Source: Marisediminitalea lipolytica
Lineage (GTDB): Bacteria > Pseudomonadota > Gammaproteobacteria > Enterobacterales > Alteromonadaceae
Assembly: GCF_001758465.1 (NCBI RefSeq)
Contig: NZ_MJIC01000016.1
Coordinates: 186,001 to 250,000, forward strand
DNA length: 64,000 nt
Reading direction: 5' to 3'
Positions 1-9,989 of the stretch are shown piece after piece. A model generated the notes under the pieces. It was not told the origin of the DNA and made no database searches. It worked only from the letters and a program-made list of their open reading frames with translations. The position numbers and the translations under genes were made by a program. The stretch's first letter is position 1. The number at the start of each line of letters is the position of its first letter.

Positions 1-836
1 TCATAGTGTACATGGGCGCCCGTCGAACGACCGGTACTCCCCATTAATGCAATCACCTGGCCCTTCGTGACCAGATCACCTTTATTCACTAATAGTGTCT
101 GATTATGGCCGTAGCGTGTTACCAGCCCATCGCCGTGCTCAATTTCCACGAGATGACCGTAACCATAGCGATCGCCTGACCAAGTCACAATGCCTGCCGC
201 GGTAGCGACGACATCGTCACCCACTTCACCGGCAAAGTCTAATCCGTTGTGCATGGCCGGTTGTCCGCTAAACGGATCCGTACGCATGCCATAGTAGGAT
301 GATAACCATCCTTTCTCTATCGGGCGACCCGACAAACTAATCTGTTCATCAATATGGTGCCCGGTAACCAATCTTTCAAGGGCGGCCAGTTGTTGCTGTT
401 TATGCTTTAACTGGCTGCTTAATTCTTCTATCGGCGATAATATCCGCTGTTCTTCGTCTTCCAGCTGGCTTGTAATCGTTGCTGATGCCAGGCCAAAGTC
501 TTTTAATGATGGCTCGTCCACGCCCATGGCTTTAGCCAGCACCTGGGTTTTGGCGTCAATCTTATCCAGCGTCCCCTGCATTGCCATAAGCTGCTCGGTA
601 AGGGCCTTCACCTGTTCACTGGTGGCCACTGTCAGGTCATCTACCTGTTGCTGTTCTGTTTCCAGAATATTCTGAGCAATTTTAACGCGGGCAAGATTTT
701 CAAAGGAAGAGTCGGTAGAGCGGCTTGAAACTAACACAAATAAAGATGACAAAACGGTAAGACTAACGATCGAGCGTACGCTTACGCTGCGCCTGATGCG
801 TTTGTTCTTGCCTATCAATGTCACGGTTAATTTCAT
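1..836 (-). CDS. M23 family metallopeptidase, 3' end outside window
   Basis: Likely periplasmic peptidoglycan endopeptidase or activator of one. Reading from ATG at 836 gives 278 codons before the window edge. Residues about 22-40 form one N-terminal membrane anchor, 45-155 are Gln/Glu/Leu-rich and look coiled coil, and the LytM/M23 domain follows. Zinc ligands are visible: H196 and D200 in HNGLD and the HVH pair at 275-277. The domain is nearly complete at the cut, so this is truncation by the window, not a pseudogene. It lies downstream of lpxC on the same strand, beyond a terminator, and so probably has its own promoter. An M23 gene next to lpxC is common in Alteromonadales (remembered knowledge). 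Whether it is active or a degenerate EnvC-like activator cannot be told; the visible ligands favour activity. Confidence 0.85.
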   Translation of the reverse strand, partial: MKLTVTLIGKNKRIRRSVSVRSIVSLTVLSSLFVLVSSRSTDSSFENLARVKIAQNILETEQQQVDDLTVATSEQVKALTEQLMAMQGTLDKIDAKTQVLAKAMGVDEPSLKDFGLASATITSQLEDEEQRILSPIEELSSQLKHKQQQLAALERLVTGHHIDEQISLSGRPIEKGWLSSYYGMRTDPFSGQPAMHNGLDFAGEVGDDVVATAAGIVTWSGDRYGYGHLVEIEHGDGLVTRYGHNQTLLVNKGDLVTKGQVIALMGSTGRSTGAHVHY

Positions 837-937
837 TAGTTGTTCTTTTCCACTGTTGTGGTGCTGTGCGACTACAAACGCAGGGTTTAACTTAAATTTT
901 TACCATTCTAGCGACATTTTGCCCTATTAAACAACAA

Positions 938-961
938 AAAAGCCGCCACAAGGGCGGCTTT
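938..961 (-). terminator. Rho-independent terminator after lpxC
   Basis: A GC-rich inverted repeat (AGCCGCC / GGCGGCT, 941-947 and 953-959, five-base loop) ends in a run of T on the minus strand just after the lpxC stop codon. A run of T also follows on the plus strand, so it may work both ways. It closes the division cluster transcript. Confidence 0.85.
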
Positions 962-975
962 TTCAGCAAAATGTG

Positions 976-1887
976 CTAAACCAGCGCAGGCTGAGCATAG
1001 CGAATAGGCGCATCTTCCTGTGACTCGTAAGTCACATATTCCCAGCAATCCTGCTGAGCCAGTACAGCATTTAACAGTTTATTGTTAAGACCGTGGCCGG
1101 TTTTGTATGCAGCTAGTTCGCCAATAATGCTATGACCACCTAAATAAAGGTCACCAATTGCATCAAGTATCTTGTGTTTCAGGAACTCATCGTCATAACG
1201 CAGACCTTCAGGATTCAGCACCCGATAGTCATCCAGCGCAACGGCATTTTCCATACTACCGCCCAACGCCAGGTTGTTAGCGTTCATGTATTCCAGATCA
1301 CGCATAAAACCAAAAGTACGGGCACGGCTGACTTCGTTCACGTATGAACAAGAGTCGAAGTCCATAACCATATGTTGACGGGTCTGACTGATAACCGGGT
1401 GGTCAAAATCAATTTGAAAATCTACCCGGAAACCATCGTATGGGCGCAGTTCTGCCCATTTGTCACCGTCTTCTACCCGCACGGTTCTGGTCATACGAAT
1501 AAAACGTTTTGGCGCGTTTAATTCTTCGATACCGGCCGACTGCAACAAAAACACAAACGGACTGGCACTGCCATCCATAATGGGAAGTTCGTTGCTGTTC
1601 ACCTCAACGATAATATTATCGATACCGAGGCCTGCCAATGCTGAAGCTAAGTGTTCAACAGTGTGAATGCTCACGCCGTCATCATTATTCAGACAGGTAC
1701 ACAACATGGTATTCCCCACCGCATTTGCGCGGGAGTGAATATCGACATGCGGTTCAAGGTCAATACGCCGAAACACGATTCCCGTGTTTGCAGGCGCAGG
1801 CCGGAGAGTCATCGTGACCTTGTCCCCTTTGTGCAAACCTATGCCAGTTTCCTGGACAGCATGTTTAATTGTACGTTGTCTAATCAT
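976..1887 (-). CDS. lpxC: UDP-3-O-acyl-N-acetylglucosamine deacetylase LpxC
   Basis: Zinc-dependent deacetylase that catalyses the committed step of lipid A synthesis in the cytoplasm. About 303 residues, the usual LpxC length. The start MIRQRTIKH matches the family N-terminus; a GTG five codons upstream (1902) would add five residues and has worse spacing to the AGGTG-like ribosome site. The metal site is visible as [10 protein letters not shown] near residue 75 and [10 protein letters not shown] near residue 235. It is the last gene of the division cluster, 132 bases after ftsZ, and ends at a strong terminator. LpxC levels in Enterobacteria are set by proteolysis of its C-terminus; the end here (ALV) has small hydrophobic residues compatible with that, which is only inference. 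Confidence 0.97.
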   Translation of the reverse strand: MIRQRTIKHAVQETGIGLHKGDKVTMTLRPAPANTGIVFRRIDLEPHVDIHSRANAVGNTMLCTCLNNDDGVSIHTVEHLASALAGLGIDNIIVEVNSNELPIMDGSASPFVFLLQSAGIEELNAPKRFIRMTRTVRVEDGDKWAELRPYDGFRVDFQIDFDHPVISQTRQHMVMDFDSCSYVNEVSRARTFGFMRDLEYMNANNLALGGSMENAVALDDYRVLNPEGLRYDDEFLKHKILDAIGDLYLGGHSIIGELAAYKTGHGLNNKLLNAVLAQQDCWEYVTYESQEDAPIRYAQPALV

Positions 1888-2019
1888 GGCTATAAAAAAC
1901 ACCTAACCTAAAGCGGCCGAACATTATAGTTAGCCTTTACTTACTTGTCAAAGATATCGGTTATTTTATGAACAACCTTAACCTTTTGGACAAGCCCCCT
2001 GTAAATATTTGTTTACCCT

Positions 2020-3177
2020 TTAGTCGGCTTGCTTACGCAAAAAGGCCGGGATATCCAGGTATTCCAGGTCGTTGCCCGGCTGCGCATTTTCGTCAGCTTT
2101 TAATGCATGACTACCTTCTGTGCCGCCTACTGCGCGTGACTCACCGCTTGAGTGGAACTCACGGGCTGAAGCACTTAAACGCGAGCCTTCCGAACTAACC
2201 AGAGAAATATCCGGCTTACGCTCAGCACCAATGCCAGTGGCTACAACTGTAACGCGTAGTTCGTCGGTCATTTCCATGTCGATAACGGTACCTACTACTA
2301 CAGTAGCGTTTTCTGAAGCAAAGGCCTTAACGGCATTACCTACGGTCTCAAATTCGTCGATAGCGAAGTCCGGACCAGCAGTGATATTAACCAGAATACC
2401 ACGAGCACCAGACAAGTCGATATCTTCCAGCAACGGACAGGCAATTGCGGCTTCAGAAGCCTCTTCTGCGCGATCCGGACCTGAAGCTGAACCACTACCC
2501 ATCATGGCTGTGCCCATTTCTGACATCACGGTTTTCACGTCGGCGAAATCCACGTTAATTAAACCCGGACGGGTGATCAGCTCTGCAATCCCCTGCACCG
2601 CGCCACGTAACACGTTGTTGGCTTCGCTGAACGCTTGCAGCAGAGGCGTACCCGGCCCCATCACCTTGAGCAATTTTTCATTGGGAATAGTGATCAGTGA
2701 GTCAACGTTTTTCGCCAGTTCGTCGGTGCCCTGATTAGCAAAATCAGTACGTTTTTTACCTTCGAACGGGAAAGGTTTAGTCACTACCGCAACGGTAAGA
2801 ATACCCATCTCACGGGCAATTTTAGCTACCTCTGGCGCCGCACCGGTACCAGTACCACCGCCCATACCCGCGGTAATAAAGACCATATCAGCACCTTCCA
2901 GTGCCTGTCTGATGGTCTCACGGTCTTCCTGTGCAGCTTCGCGCCCCTTGTTAGGATCCGCGCCAGCGCCAAGACCTTTGGTTACATTAGAACCAATTTG
3001 TAACGTGACATCTGCAGATGAACTACGTAACACCTGTGCATCGGTGTTAACTGCAATAAATTCTACGCCTTCAATGCTTTGTGACACCATGTGTTCAACA
3101 GCATTGCCACCGCCGCCACCGACACCGATGACTTTGATTACGGCTTCTTCGCCGTGGCTATCCATTAACTCAAACAT
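2020..3177 (-). CDS. ftsZ: Cell division GTPase FtsZ
   Basis: Tubulin-like GTPase that polymerises at midcell to form the Z ring. 385 residues. The N-terminal glycine loop GVGGGGGNAV (about 18-27) and the tubulin signature GGGTGTGA (106-113) bind GTP; the T7 loop NVDFADV supplies catalysis to the neighbouring subunit. A Ser/Gly-rich linker (about 320-365) leads to the conserved C-terminal peptide LDIPAFLRKQ, the docking site for FtsA and ZipA. It follows ftsA after 98 bases, a gap large enough for an internal promoter or processing site, which is usual for ftsZ, although I could not pick a clear promoter. Confidence 0.98.
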   Translation of the reverse strand: MFELMDSHGEEAVIKVIGVGGGGGNAVEHMVSQSIEGVEFIAVNTDAQVLRSSSADVTLQIGSNVTKGLGAGADPNKGREAAQEDRETIRQALEGADMVFITAGMGGGTGTGAAPEVAKIAREMGILTVAVVTKPFPFEGKKRTDFANQGTDELAKNVDSLITIPNEKLLKVMGPGTPLLQAFSEANNVLRGAVQGIAELITRPGLINVDFADVKTVMSEMGTAMMGSGSASGPDRAEEASEAAIACPLLEDIDLSGARGILVNITAGPDFAIDEFETVGNAVKAFASENATVVVGTVIDMEMTDELRVTVVATGIGAERKPDISLVSSEGSRLSASAREFHSSGESRAVGGTEGSHALKADENAQPGNDLEYLDIPAFLRKQAD

Positions 3178-3275
3178 ACTTACTCTCCGGTTTTGTACGT
3201 CTTTCTAACACTTGAGCTTAACTGCATTCTGAGCATTCCATGACTCATACAGATAAACCTAAGCGCCCCCTAAAA

Positions 3276-4505
3276 TTAAAATTCACCCTTAAACCAGCTT
3301 TGCACGCGCTTAAACAAGCTATCTGAAGCGCGTTGCTTACTCGTTTTTTTATTATCTGCTTGCATTTTTCCATAGTGGAGCAGGCCCACGGCAGTCGCAA
3401 AACTTGCGTCATCGGTATATTCCGATAACCCCACCATGTTAAGCGGGCTGCCTACCCTTACAGGCATCTGGAAAATTTCTTCAGCGATTTCGACAGCACC
3501 TTCCATTTTTGCCGTACCACCGGTTAATACCAGTCCGGCTGCAATTTGCTCTTCAAAACCACTTTTTTTAATTTCTTTGTGTATCAGTTCAAATAATTCC
3601 TGATACCGAGGTTCTATGACCTCTGCCAGAGTATGGCGGGACATAACGCGGGCAGGACGACCGCCAACGCTGGGCACCTCAATACTCTCTTCCATGCTAA
3701 CCATGTCTTTTAGCGCGCAGGCATAGTTAACTTTTATTTCTTCAGCGTTACTGATAGGTGTTCTGAAGATTTTTGCAATATCACTGGTAATCTGATTACC
3801 GGCCAACGGAATTACTGCCGTATAGCGAATCGCCCCATCAGTATAGATGACAATATCAATGGTGCCTGCACCAATATCAACAACACAGACACCTAATTCA
3901 CGCTCGTCATCGGTAAGCACAGCATAACTGGACGCCAGCGCTGAAAAAATCAGCTGGTCAGCGTGCAATTCGCAGCGCTCAATGCATTTCACCAGGTTTT
4001 TTGCCATGTCGTCAGCACAAGTAATAATGTGCGCTTCGGCTTCCATTCTTACCCCGGACATGCCAATCGGGTTTTTAATGCCCTCTTGCACATCGATAGT
4101 AAATTCCTGTGGCAACACATGCAGTAAGCGTCTTTCCGCAGCAATGGGAACCGAACGTGCGGCGTGAACCACGTTATCTACGTCTTCCTGGGTCACTTCC
4201 TGATTGTTAATCGGTACCATACCGCTTTCATTCTGGCATTTCACATGACGGCCAGAAATCGACATAAACACAGAAGAGACCTGACAATCCGCCATCAGTT
4301 CCATTTCGTTTACCGCGCTTTGTACCGATTTAACCACCAGGTTCAAATCGTTTACACCGCCTTTATCCATGCCCCGGGCAGGATGGGTACCGACACCTAC
4401 GATACTGATTTGATCATCGTCGAGTAATTCTCCGAGGACGGCTTTCACCCGGCTGGTGCCGATATCCAGTCCTACAATCAAATTACGTTCGGTCGGTTTA
4501 GACAT
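3276..4505 (-). CDS. ftsA: Cell division protein FtsA
   Basis: Actin-like ATPase that tethers FtsZ to the inner membrane and recruits late division proteins. 409 residues, close to the family norm. Actin-fold phosphate loops are visible: VGLDIGTSRVKAV near the N-terminus, VVDIGAGTIDI near residue 215 and VLTGGTAKM near residue 335. The C-terminal end (RVQSWFKGEF) is an amphipathic helix of the membrane-targeting type. It lies between ftsQ (17-base gap) and ftsZ, the canonical position. Confidence 0.97.
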   Translation of the reverse strand: MSKPTERNLIVGLDIGTSRVKAVLGELLDDDQISIVGVGTHPARGMDKGGVNDLNLVVKSVQSAVNEMELMADCQVSSVFMSISGRHVKCQNESGMVPINNQEVTQEDVDNVVHAARSVPIAAERRLLHVLPQEFTIDVQEGIKNPIGMSGVRMEAEAHIITCADDMAKNLVKCIERCELHADQLIFSALASSYAVLTDDERELGVCVVDIGAGTIDIVIYTDGAIRYTAVIPLAGNQITSDIAKIFRTPISNAEEIKVNYACALKDMVSMEESIEVPSVGGRPARVMSRHTLAEVIEPRYQELFELIHKEIKKSGFEEQIAAGLVLTGGTAKMEGAVEIAEEIFQMPVRVGSPLNMVGLSEYTDDASFATAVGLLHYGKMQADNKKTSKQRASDSLFKRVQSWFKGEF

Positions 4506-4522
4506 ATGTCGCTTATCTCTTG

Positions 4523-5254
4523 TTAACTTTTACTCTGACTATTGTCAGCATCATTCTGCCAGCCTACAGCCAGCCCTGTGTCATAACGTAAATCCACATA
4601 ACTGACAGCTTTAGGTTGCTCTGTCAGCAAGGGATAGATATCTACAAATCGTTGTAACCGGTCAATAAATTCCTGTCGTCCCAGGTTTATCTCTATGCCA
4701 TTGACCAGCTGTACCTGCCATGCAAAGCGCTCAGATAACGACAGTTCCTTAATTTGCAACTGACGGCTATGCAACAACTTTTGCATGGCGTTAAAACCTT
4801 CCAGGGCGGTTTTTTCGCTGCCACCAGGGCCAAATAATCTTGGTAGCCCCAGTTGCTTTCCTTCAGCGTTAAAACTCTCACCGTAAGGGTTTAACATTAA
4901 ATCTTCGTTCCATCTGGCCACTGGCGTTTGCTCCACCAGGTAAACCTTTAACCGGTTTGGCCATTGTTTGCGCACCGAGGCCCGATATACCCAGGCCTGA
5001 TCTTCCAGCAACTGGTGAATATCATTCACATCCAGAGCGAAAAAACTGCCCGGTTGCGACTGCCGGATTAAACGCTCCAGTCTCAGTACATCCAGTTGTT
5101 CAAACTGGCCCGAAAAATCTATTACCTGTACCGGCGCCTGCTGCTCATCCTGCATCCAGTTGTAGGTATGCACGCCACCGATGATCAACATCACAACTAA
5201 CACGACCAAAAAGGCAATACCGCCCCATGGGGCCTGTCGCTGCTGCGCTGACAT
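4523..5254 (-). CDS. ftsQ: Cell division protein FtsQ
   Basis: Bitopic inner-membrane protein that links early and late division proteins through FtsB and FtsL. 243 residues: short cytoplasmic tail, one membrane span at about 12-32, then a periplasmic POTRA domain with the motif VIDFSGQFEQL and a beta domain (RWNEDLMLNPYGESF). The C-terminal 20 residues are polar. Position between ddlB (seven-base gap) and ftsA is canonical and supports the call, since FtsQ sequence conservation is low. Confidence 0.93.
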   Translation of the reverse strand: MSAQQRQAPWGGIAFLVVLVVMLIIGGVHTYNWMQDEQQAPVQVIDFSGQFEQLDVLRLERLIRQSQPGSFFALDVNDIHQLLEDQAWVYRASVRKQWPNRLKVYLVEQTPVARWNEDLMLNPYGESFNAEGKQLGLPRLFGPGGSEKTALEGFNAMQKLLHSRQLQIKELSLSERFAWQVQLVNGIEINLGRQEFIDRLQRFVDIYPLLTEQPKAVSYVDLRYDTGLAVGWQNDADNSQSKS

Positions 5255-5261
5255 TCTCGTG

Positions 5262-6206
5262 TCACTCCATACTGGTTGCCAGAATAGCTAATACCAACTC
5301 GGTAAAACTGACCCCGGCAGCGGCGGCCGCTTTAGGTACCAGACTCTTTTCAGTCATGCCGGGTACGGTATTCGCTTCAAGCAGAAAAAATTCACCAGTT
5401 TGTTTGTCCTGCATCACATCAACACGCCCCCAGCCTGTTGCTGAAAGCGCCTCAAAGGCTAATGCACAAAGCGATGCCAGGTGCTGCTCATCTTCATCAG
5501 ATAAGCCACTCGGACAAAAATATTCGGTCGTATTATCCTGATACTTTGCCGAATAATCGTAAAATATATGTGGGGTAGACATGCGGATCGAAGGTAATGC
5601 CTGCCCTTGCACAACGGCAACGGTAAATTCAGGACCTTCAATATACTGCTCAAGTAAGACTGTGTTATCGTATTTAAAAGCATCTTCTATGGCAGTCGCG
5701 AGTTGTTTAGCGCTTGTCACTTTGGCCATCCCGATGCTCGAACCTTCCCGAGCCGGTTTAACCATGACTTTTCCCCCTAATTTATTCATTATAGCGCCGC
5801 ATGATCCAGCTTCAAAGCGACTTTTCATAGCAATTTCATATTTCGCCGTAGGAATATTTAAACATTGCCAGATTTGTTTGCTATGCACTTTATCCATAGC
5901 CAGCGCTGAGCCTAAAACACCACTACCGGTGTAGGGGATCTTCAGCTGTTGCAAGGCCCCTTGCATGCTGCCATCTTCACCGCCCCGACCGTGCAGCATA
6001 ATCAGCACGCGATCAACCTTTTCATCAATTAATTCAGTTATTTGACGTTCAGCCGTATCAAAACCAAAGGCATCGACGCCAGCCTGAATCAGCGCGTTTA
6101 GTACCGCAGCACCAGACCGCAGTGACACTTCACGTTCGGCGGAATCACCACCAAACAACACCGCTACACGACCGTAAGCGGCTGGCGAACAGGTTGTTAA
6201 GGCCAT
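5262..6206 (-). CDS. ddlB: D-alanine--D-alanine ligase
   Basis: ATP-grasp ligase making the D-Ala-D-Ala dipeptide that MurF adds to the peptidoglycan precursor. 314 residues. Features: N-terminal VLFGGDSAEREVSLRSG, ATP-grasp KPAREGSSIGM and LLEQYIEGPEFTV, and the C-terminal metal and substrate loop EANTVPGMTEKSLVPKAA. The ATG overlaps the murC stop codon by one base (TAATG) and has a strong GGGAGGGG ribosome site inside the end of murC, so translation is probably coupled. Confidence 0.96.
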   Translation of the reverse strand: MALTTCSPAAYGRVAVLFGGDSAEREVSLRSGAAVLNALIQAGVDAFGFDTAERQITELIDEKVDRVLIMLHGRGGEDGSMQGALQQLKIPYTGSGVLGSALAMDKVHSKQIWQCLNIPTAKYEIAMKSRFEAGSCGAIMNKLGGKVMVKPAREGSSIGMAKVTSAKQLATAIEDAFKYDNTVLLEQYIEGPEFTVAVVQGQALPSIRMSTPHIFYDYSAKYQDNTTEYFCPSGLSDEDEQHLASLCALAFEALSATGWGRVDVMQDKQTGEFFLLEANTVPGMTEKSLVPKAAAAAGVSFTELVLAILATSME

Positions 6207-7651
6207 TATTGCCCCTCCCGATGCATGTCTTCAGGTTCTAATTGCATAGCCGCCAGCTTTCTGGCTAACTGCCCTACGTTACCAGCGCCCTGGGTCATCA
6301 CGATATCTCCCGGTTTAAGCTGGTTGGCCAGAATAGCCGGTAATTCATCATGTTCGCTGACGTAAACTGGCTCAAGCTGGCCTCTGGCACGAATAGAGCG
6401 GGCCAACGAACGGCTGTCAGCACCGTCAATCGGTTGCTCACTGGCCGCATAAACGTCCAGCAATAGCAGACAATCCACCTGCGACAGAACTTCGACAAAA
6501 TCCTCATACAGATCCCGGGTACGGGTGTAACGATGGGGCTGATAAATCATCACGATCCGTTGGCCGGGCCAATTGTTGCGCGCCGCTTCAATGGTCGCCG
6601 CTACTTCAGTGGGATGATGGCCATAATCATCTACCAGGGTCACATCACCAATACTGGTGGTAAACTGGCCAAGCACTTCAAAGCGGCGGCCAATACCACC
6701 AAACCCTGCCAGTGCGCGCTGGATAGACTCATCATCAATACCTTCTTCGCTGGCAACGGTAATAGCTGCCAGGGCATTGAGAACATTGTGTTTGCCGGTC
6801 TGATTTAAGCTGATGGCAAGGGGCGTTCTTTCCGGACGATGCACCGTAAAGTGTGCCGAACCAAAACTAAAATGGATATCTGACGCGTAGACATCGTTAT
6901 CGTCATTAAGACCATAGGTAATTACGCTGCGACCGATATCCGGTAAAAGCTGCCGAATCACCTTATCGTCGCCGCATACCACAGCCTGTCCGTAAAAAGG
7001 CAGGTTATGCAGAAATTCAATATAGGTGTCGGTCATTTTACTAAAATCACCACCGTAGGTTTCCATGTGGTCCGCTTCAATATTGGTCACCACACTCATC
7101 ATCGGCTGCAGATGCAAAAACGACGCGTCGCTCTCATCGGCTTCGGCAATCAGATAGCGACTGCTACCCAGTCTGGCGTTCGTGCCAGCGCTGTTGAGTA
7201 GCCCGCCAATAACAAAAGTTGGATCGCGTTCTGCTTCGGCAAAAATCGTCGCAATTAAACTGGTGGTAGTCGTCTTACCATGGGTACCCGCAACAGCAAT
7301 ACCATGCCGGAATCGCATTAACTCAGCCAGCATTTCGGCGCGGCGAATAATCGGAATGCGCTGCTCTCTGGCGTACTGAATTTCCGGGTTCGCTTCGTTA
7401 ATGGCACTGGACACTACCACAACATTGGCATCCACCACGTTTTCGGCGCGGTGACCAATGGCAATATCAGCCCCAAGCGCAGTAAGGCGCTCAGTCATTG
7501 CACCAGCCTGAATGTCAGAACCGGCAATATCATAGCCTTCGTTTAACAGCACTTCGGCGATACCGCCCATGCCAGCACCGCCAATGCCCACAAAAAATAT
7601 GCGCGTTATTTTTCGCATTTGTGGACTTTGAAAAGGCGTTTCTAAAACCAT
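6206..7651 (-). CDS. murC: UDP-N-acetylmuramate--L-alanine ligase MurC
   Basis: Cytoplasmic Mur ligase that attaches L-Ala to UDP-MurNAc using ATP, the first peptide step of lipid II synthesis. 481 residues. N-terminal Rossmann motif [16 protein letters not shown] binds the UDP part; the central ATP loop is [11 protein letters not shown] (about 121-131); [10 protein letters not shown] and [10 protein letters not shown] are the other Mur ligase signatures. It follows murG after six bases. Confidence 0.97.
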   Translation of the reverse strand: MVLETPFQSPQMRKITRIFFVGIGGAGMGGIAEVLLNEGYDIAGSDIQAGAMTERLTALGADIAIGHRAENVVDANVVVVSSAINEANPEIQYAREQRIPIIRRAEMLAELMRFRHGIAVAGTHGKTTTTSLIATIFAEAERDPTFVIGGLLNSAGTNARLGSSRYLIAEADESDASFLHLQPMMSVVTNIEADHMETYGGDFSKMTDTYIEFLHNLPFYGQAVVCGDDKVIRQLLPDIGRSVITYGLNDDNDVYASDIHFSFGSAHFTVHRPERTPLAISLNQTGKHNVLNALAAITVASEEGIDDESIQRALAGFGGIGRRFEVLGQFTTSIGDVTLVDDYGHHPTEVAATIEAARNNWPGQRIVMIYQPHRYTRTRDLYEDFVEVLSQVDCLLLLDVYAASEQPIDGADSRSLARSIRARGQLEPVYVSEHDELPAILANQLKPGDIVMTQGAGNVGQLARKLAAMQLEPEDMHREGQ

Positions 7652-7657
7652 TTACCG

Positions 7658-8722
7658 CTATCTCTCTTTGGTTAAAGCTTCACAGGCGTCGGCCACCTGC
7701 TCTGCTGCATTGTAAGGTGCAAACTGTTTTGCATTGGCCGCCATCCTGACACAGTCAGCAGGATTTTCCAGCCAGTCCCGCAGTATTACCGGTAATTCGT
7801 CACCAAGTGCTGCTTGTGCCACCACTTTGGCGGCATTCTGATCAGCCAGGGAGCGCGCATTTAAAGTCTGATGATCGTCCACTGCATGGGGTAAGGGCAC
7901 AAATATCGCTGGTTTTCCCGCTGCTGCGATTTCAGCCACCGTCAGAGCACCAGCCCGACAAACAACAAAATCGGCCCAGTCATAGGCGGCGGCCATATCA
8001 TTAATAAATTCCGTAACCGTAGCCGTACTCTTTCCGTAGGCTTCCCGGACACTTTGTTCGTTGCCTTTGCCGCATTGGTGACGGATAACCAGTCCCGGAA
8101 AAGCCTGGCATATTTGCGGCAATTGTTCATTTAACGGTCGCGCTCCGAGGCTGCCGCCAATCACCAGCATACGCATAGGCGTGGCCGTTTCGGTATGCGG
8201 CGTGATAGCCAGAATATCGTGGCGCACCGGGTTGCCGACCACCTGACATTTATCTTTGCCATTGCCGAAATAGGACTGCGCCGAGGCAAATCCCAGCATG
8301 ACTTTTTCTGCAATGCGCGCCAGCAATTTATTGGTCATCCCGGGCACGGCATTTTGCTCGTGAATAATGACCGGAATGCCCAGGGTTTTGGCGGCAATCC
8401 CGCCCGGGCCGCTGGCATAGCCGCCCATACCTATAACTACATCCGGCTTAAGTTCCTGCAGCAGCTTTCTGGCATTCAGCAAAGATTTAACCAGTGCCAA
8501 CACGCCACTCAAACGCGCCACAATCCCCTTGCCGCGTAATCCTTTCACCGGAATAAAGTGAATGGGGAAACCATGCGCCGGTACCACCTGCGCTTCCATT
8601 CTTTCGGCGGTGCCCAACCAGTCTATATGCCAGCCGCGGCGCGTTAGTTCATTTGCCACGGCAATGCCCGGAAACACATGCCCGCCGGTACCGCCAGCCA
8701 TAATCAGACAACGCTTATTCAT
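7658..8722 (-). CDS. murG: Lipid II synthase, N-acetylglucosaminyl transferase MurG
   Basis: Peripheral membrane glycosyltransferase (GT28) that adds GlcNAc to lipid I on the cytoplasmic face, giving lipid II. 354 residues from the ATG at 8722; the open frame runs 42 codons further upstream, but that extension lies inside ftsW and is not MurG-like. The N-terminal GGTGGHVFPG (residues 10-19) and HEQNAVPGMTNK are lipid-carrier and acceptor motifs; the donor site is near CRAGALTVAEI. It overlaps the ftsW end by eight bases. Confidence 0.97.
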   Translation of the reverse strand: MNKRCLIMAGGTGGHVFPGIAVANELTRRGWHIDWLGTAERMEAQVVPAHGFPIHFIPVKGLRGKGIVARLSGVLALVKSLLNARKLLQELKPDVVIGMGGYASGPGGIAAKTLGIPVIIHEQNAVPGMTNKLLARIAEKVMLGFASAQSYFGNGKDKCQVVGNPVRHDILAITPHTETATPMRMLVIGGSLGARPLNEQLPQICQAFPGLVIRHQCGKGNEQSVREAYGKSTATVTEFINDMAAAYDWADFVVCRAGALTVAEIAAAGKPAIFVPLPHAVDDHQTLNARSLADQNAAKVVAQAALGDELPVILRDWLENPADCVRMAANAKQFAPYNAAEQVADACEALTKER

Positions 8723-9989
8723 CTTCTGGTTCTCCGGCTTCGTCCGCATTCGCTGGCTCTGCTGGCTTGGTAATCGCTTTGTTCTTTGGCTTGCCTTCGC
8801 GCTTACGCCCTTTGTCCAGCGCCTGTACGCCAGCCACCCGCATTTCAAAGTCGATACGCAACAGCACCGATACCGTCACCGCCATGACAATTAAACTGGA
8901 GCCACCGTAACTGACCAAAGGCAGGGTTAATCCCTTGGTGGGTAAGATGCCCGCGCTGGCACCAATATTGACTGCCGTTTGAAAGCTAAACCAAATCCCA
9001 ATGGCATAGGCTAAGAAACCGTCGAAAGGCCGTTCGTTGGCTAACGCCTTATTGCCTATCTGTAACGCCCGGATAACCAGCCACAGCATCAATAGCAGTA
9101 CGACCATTACCCCGCTAAACCCGAGTTCTTCGGCCAGAATAGCCATTACAAAGTCGGTGTGTGCTTCGGGTAAAAATTCCAGTTTTTGCAAGCTGTTACC
9201 CAGTCCCTGACCAAACCAGTTACCACGACCATACGCCATTAAGGACTGGGTCAGCTGATAGCCGCTGCCAAAAGGATCAGCCCAGGGATCCCAGAAAGAC
9301 GTTACCCGCGCCAAGCGGTATTCAGAATCAACAATCAGCAGAACTACGGCCAATACGCCAGCAAATAACAGGGCAAAAAACTGCCACAGTCTGGCCCCGG
9401 CCAAAAACAGCAGACCCATGGTTGTAGCCAGCATTACAACCACAGTTCCAAGGTCAGGCTGAGCAAGCAGAAGTACCGCCAGAATAAAAAAGACAAACAG
9501 GGGTTTAATGAACCCTTTGAGGTTTTCGGTGACTTCGTCGTAGCGGCGCACCATGTAGCCGGCCAGATAACAAAAGAAGAACAGCTTGGCCGGCTCAGCA
9601 GCCTGCACGGTTATTGGCCCCAGCACCAGCCAGCGGGTAGACCCGTTTACATTCCGGCCTATCAGCAATACAGCAATGAGTAAGCCGATGGCGGCGAGCA
9701 GCATGTAAGGATTAGCTACGCGCCAGAACTGCATCGGCAGCTGCACGGTAATCATAGCGGCGATAATAGCGCCAATCAGATAAATACCGTGGCGAATAGA
9801 GAAGTAAAAAGGATTGTCATGGAGACGTTCCGCCACTGGCATGGATGCCGAGGTGACGATAATCAAACCGATAGCCATTAACGCAAAACACACCAGTACA
9901 ATGCCGCCGTCAAAAGCCGGCGCATTGCCGGCGGGTTTATCGTGGCGGGCAGCAAACAGCCCGGCGAGATGAGTCGTTACGGCATTCAT
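8715..9989 (-). CDS. ftsW: Septal peptidoglycan polymerase FtsW
   Basis: SEDS-family glycosyltransferase that polymerises lipid II at the septum with FtsI. 424 residues with about ten hydrophobic membrane segments. SEDS signatures include EPAKLFFFCYLAGYMVRR, the large periplasmic loop with GNSLQKLEFLPEAHTDFV (its aspartate region is needed for polymerase activity in the family) and the C-terminal YGGSSLIVMAVTVSVLLRI. The C-terminal tail after about residue 385 is rich in Lys, Glu and Pro. Its ATG overlaps the murD stop codon (four bases), and it overlaps murG downstream. Confidence 0.97.
   Translation of the reverse strand: MNAVTTHLAGLFAARHDKPAGNAPAFDGGIVLVCFALMAIGLIIVTSASMPVAERLHDNPFYFSIRHGIYLIGAIIAAMITVQLPMQFWRVANPYMLLAAIGLLIAVLLIGRNVNGSTRWLVLGPITVQAAEPAKLFFFCYLAGYMVRRYDEVTENLKGFIKPLFVFFILAVLLLAQPDLGTVVVMLATTMGLLFLAGARLWQFFALLFAGVLAVVLLIVDSEYRLARVTSFWDPWADPFGSGYQLTQSLMAYGRGNWFGQGLGNSLQKLEFLPEAHTDFVMAILAEELGFSGVMVVLLLMLWLVIRALQIGNKALANERPFDGFLAYAIGIWFSFQTAVNIGASAGILPTKGLTLPLVSYGGSSLIVMAVTVSVLLRIDFEMRVAGVQALDKGRKREGKPKNKAITKPAEPANADEAGEPEDE

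Noticed and set aside
1-836. M23 peptidase gene as a truncated pseudogene
   Set aside because: The frame is open up to the window edge and all visible zinc ligands are intact; the cut is made by the window.
8723-8848. N-terminal extension of MurG
   Set aside because: The extra 42 codons lie within ftsW, are basic and unlike MurG, and the ATG at 8722 gives the family N-terminus.
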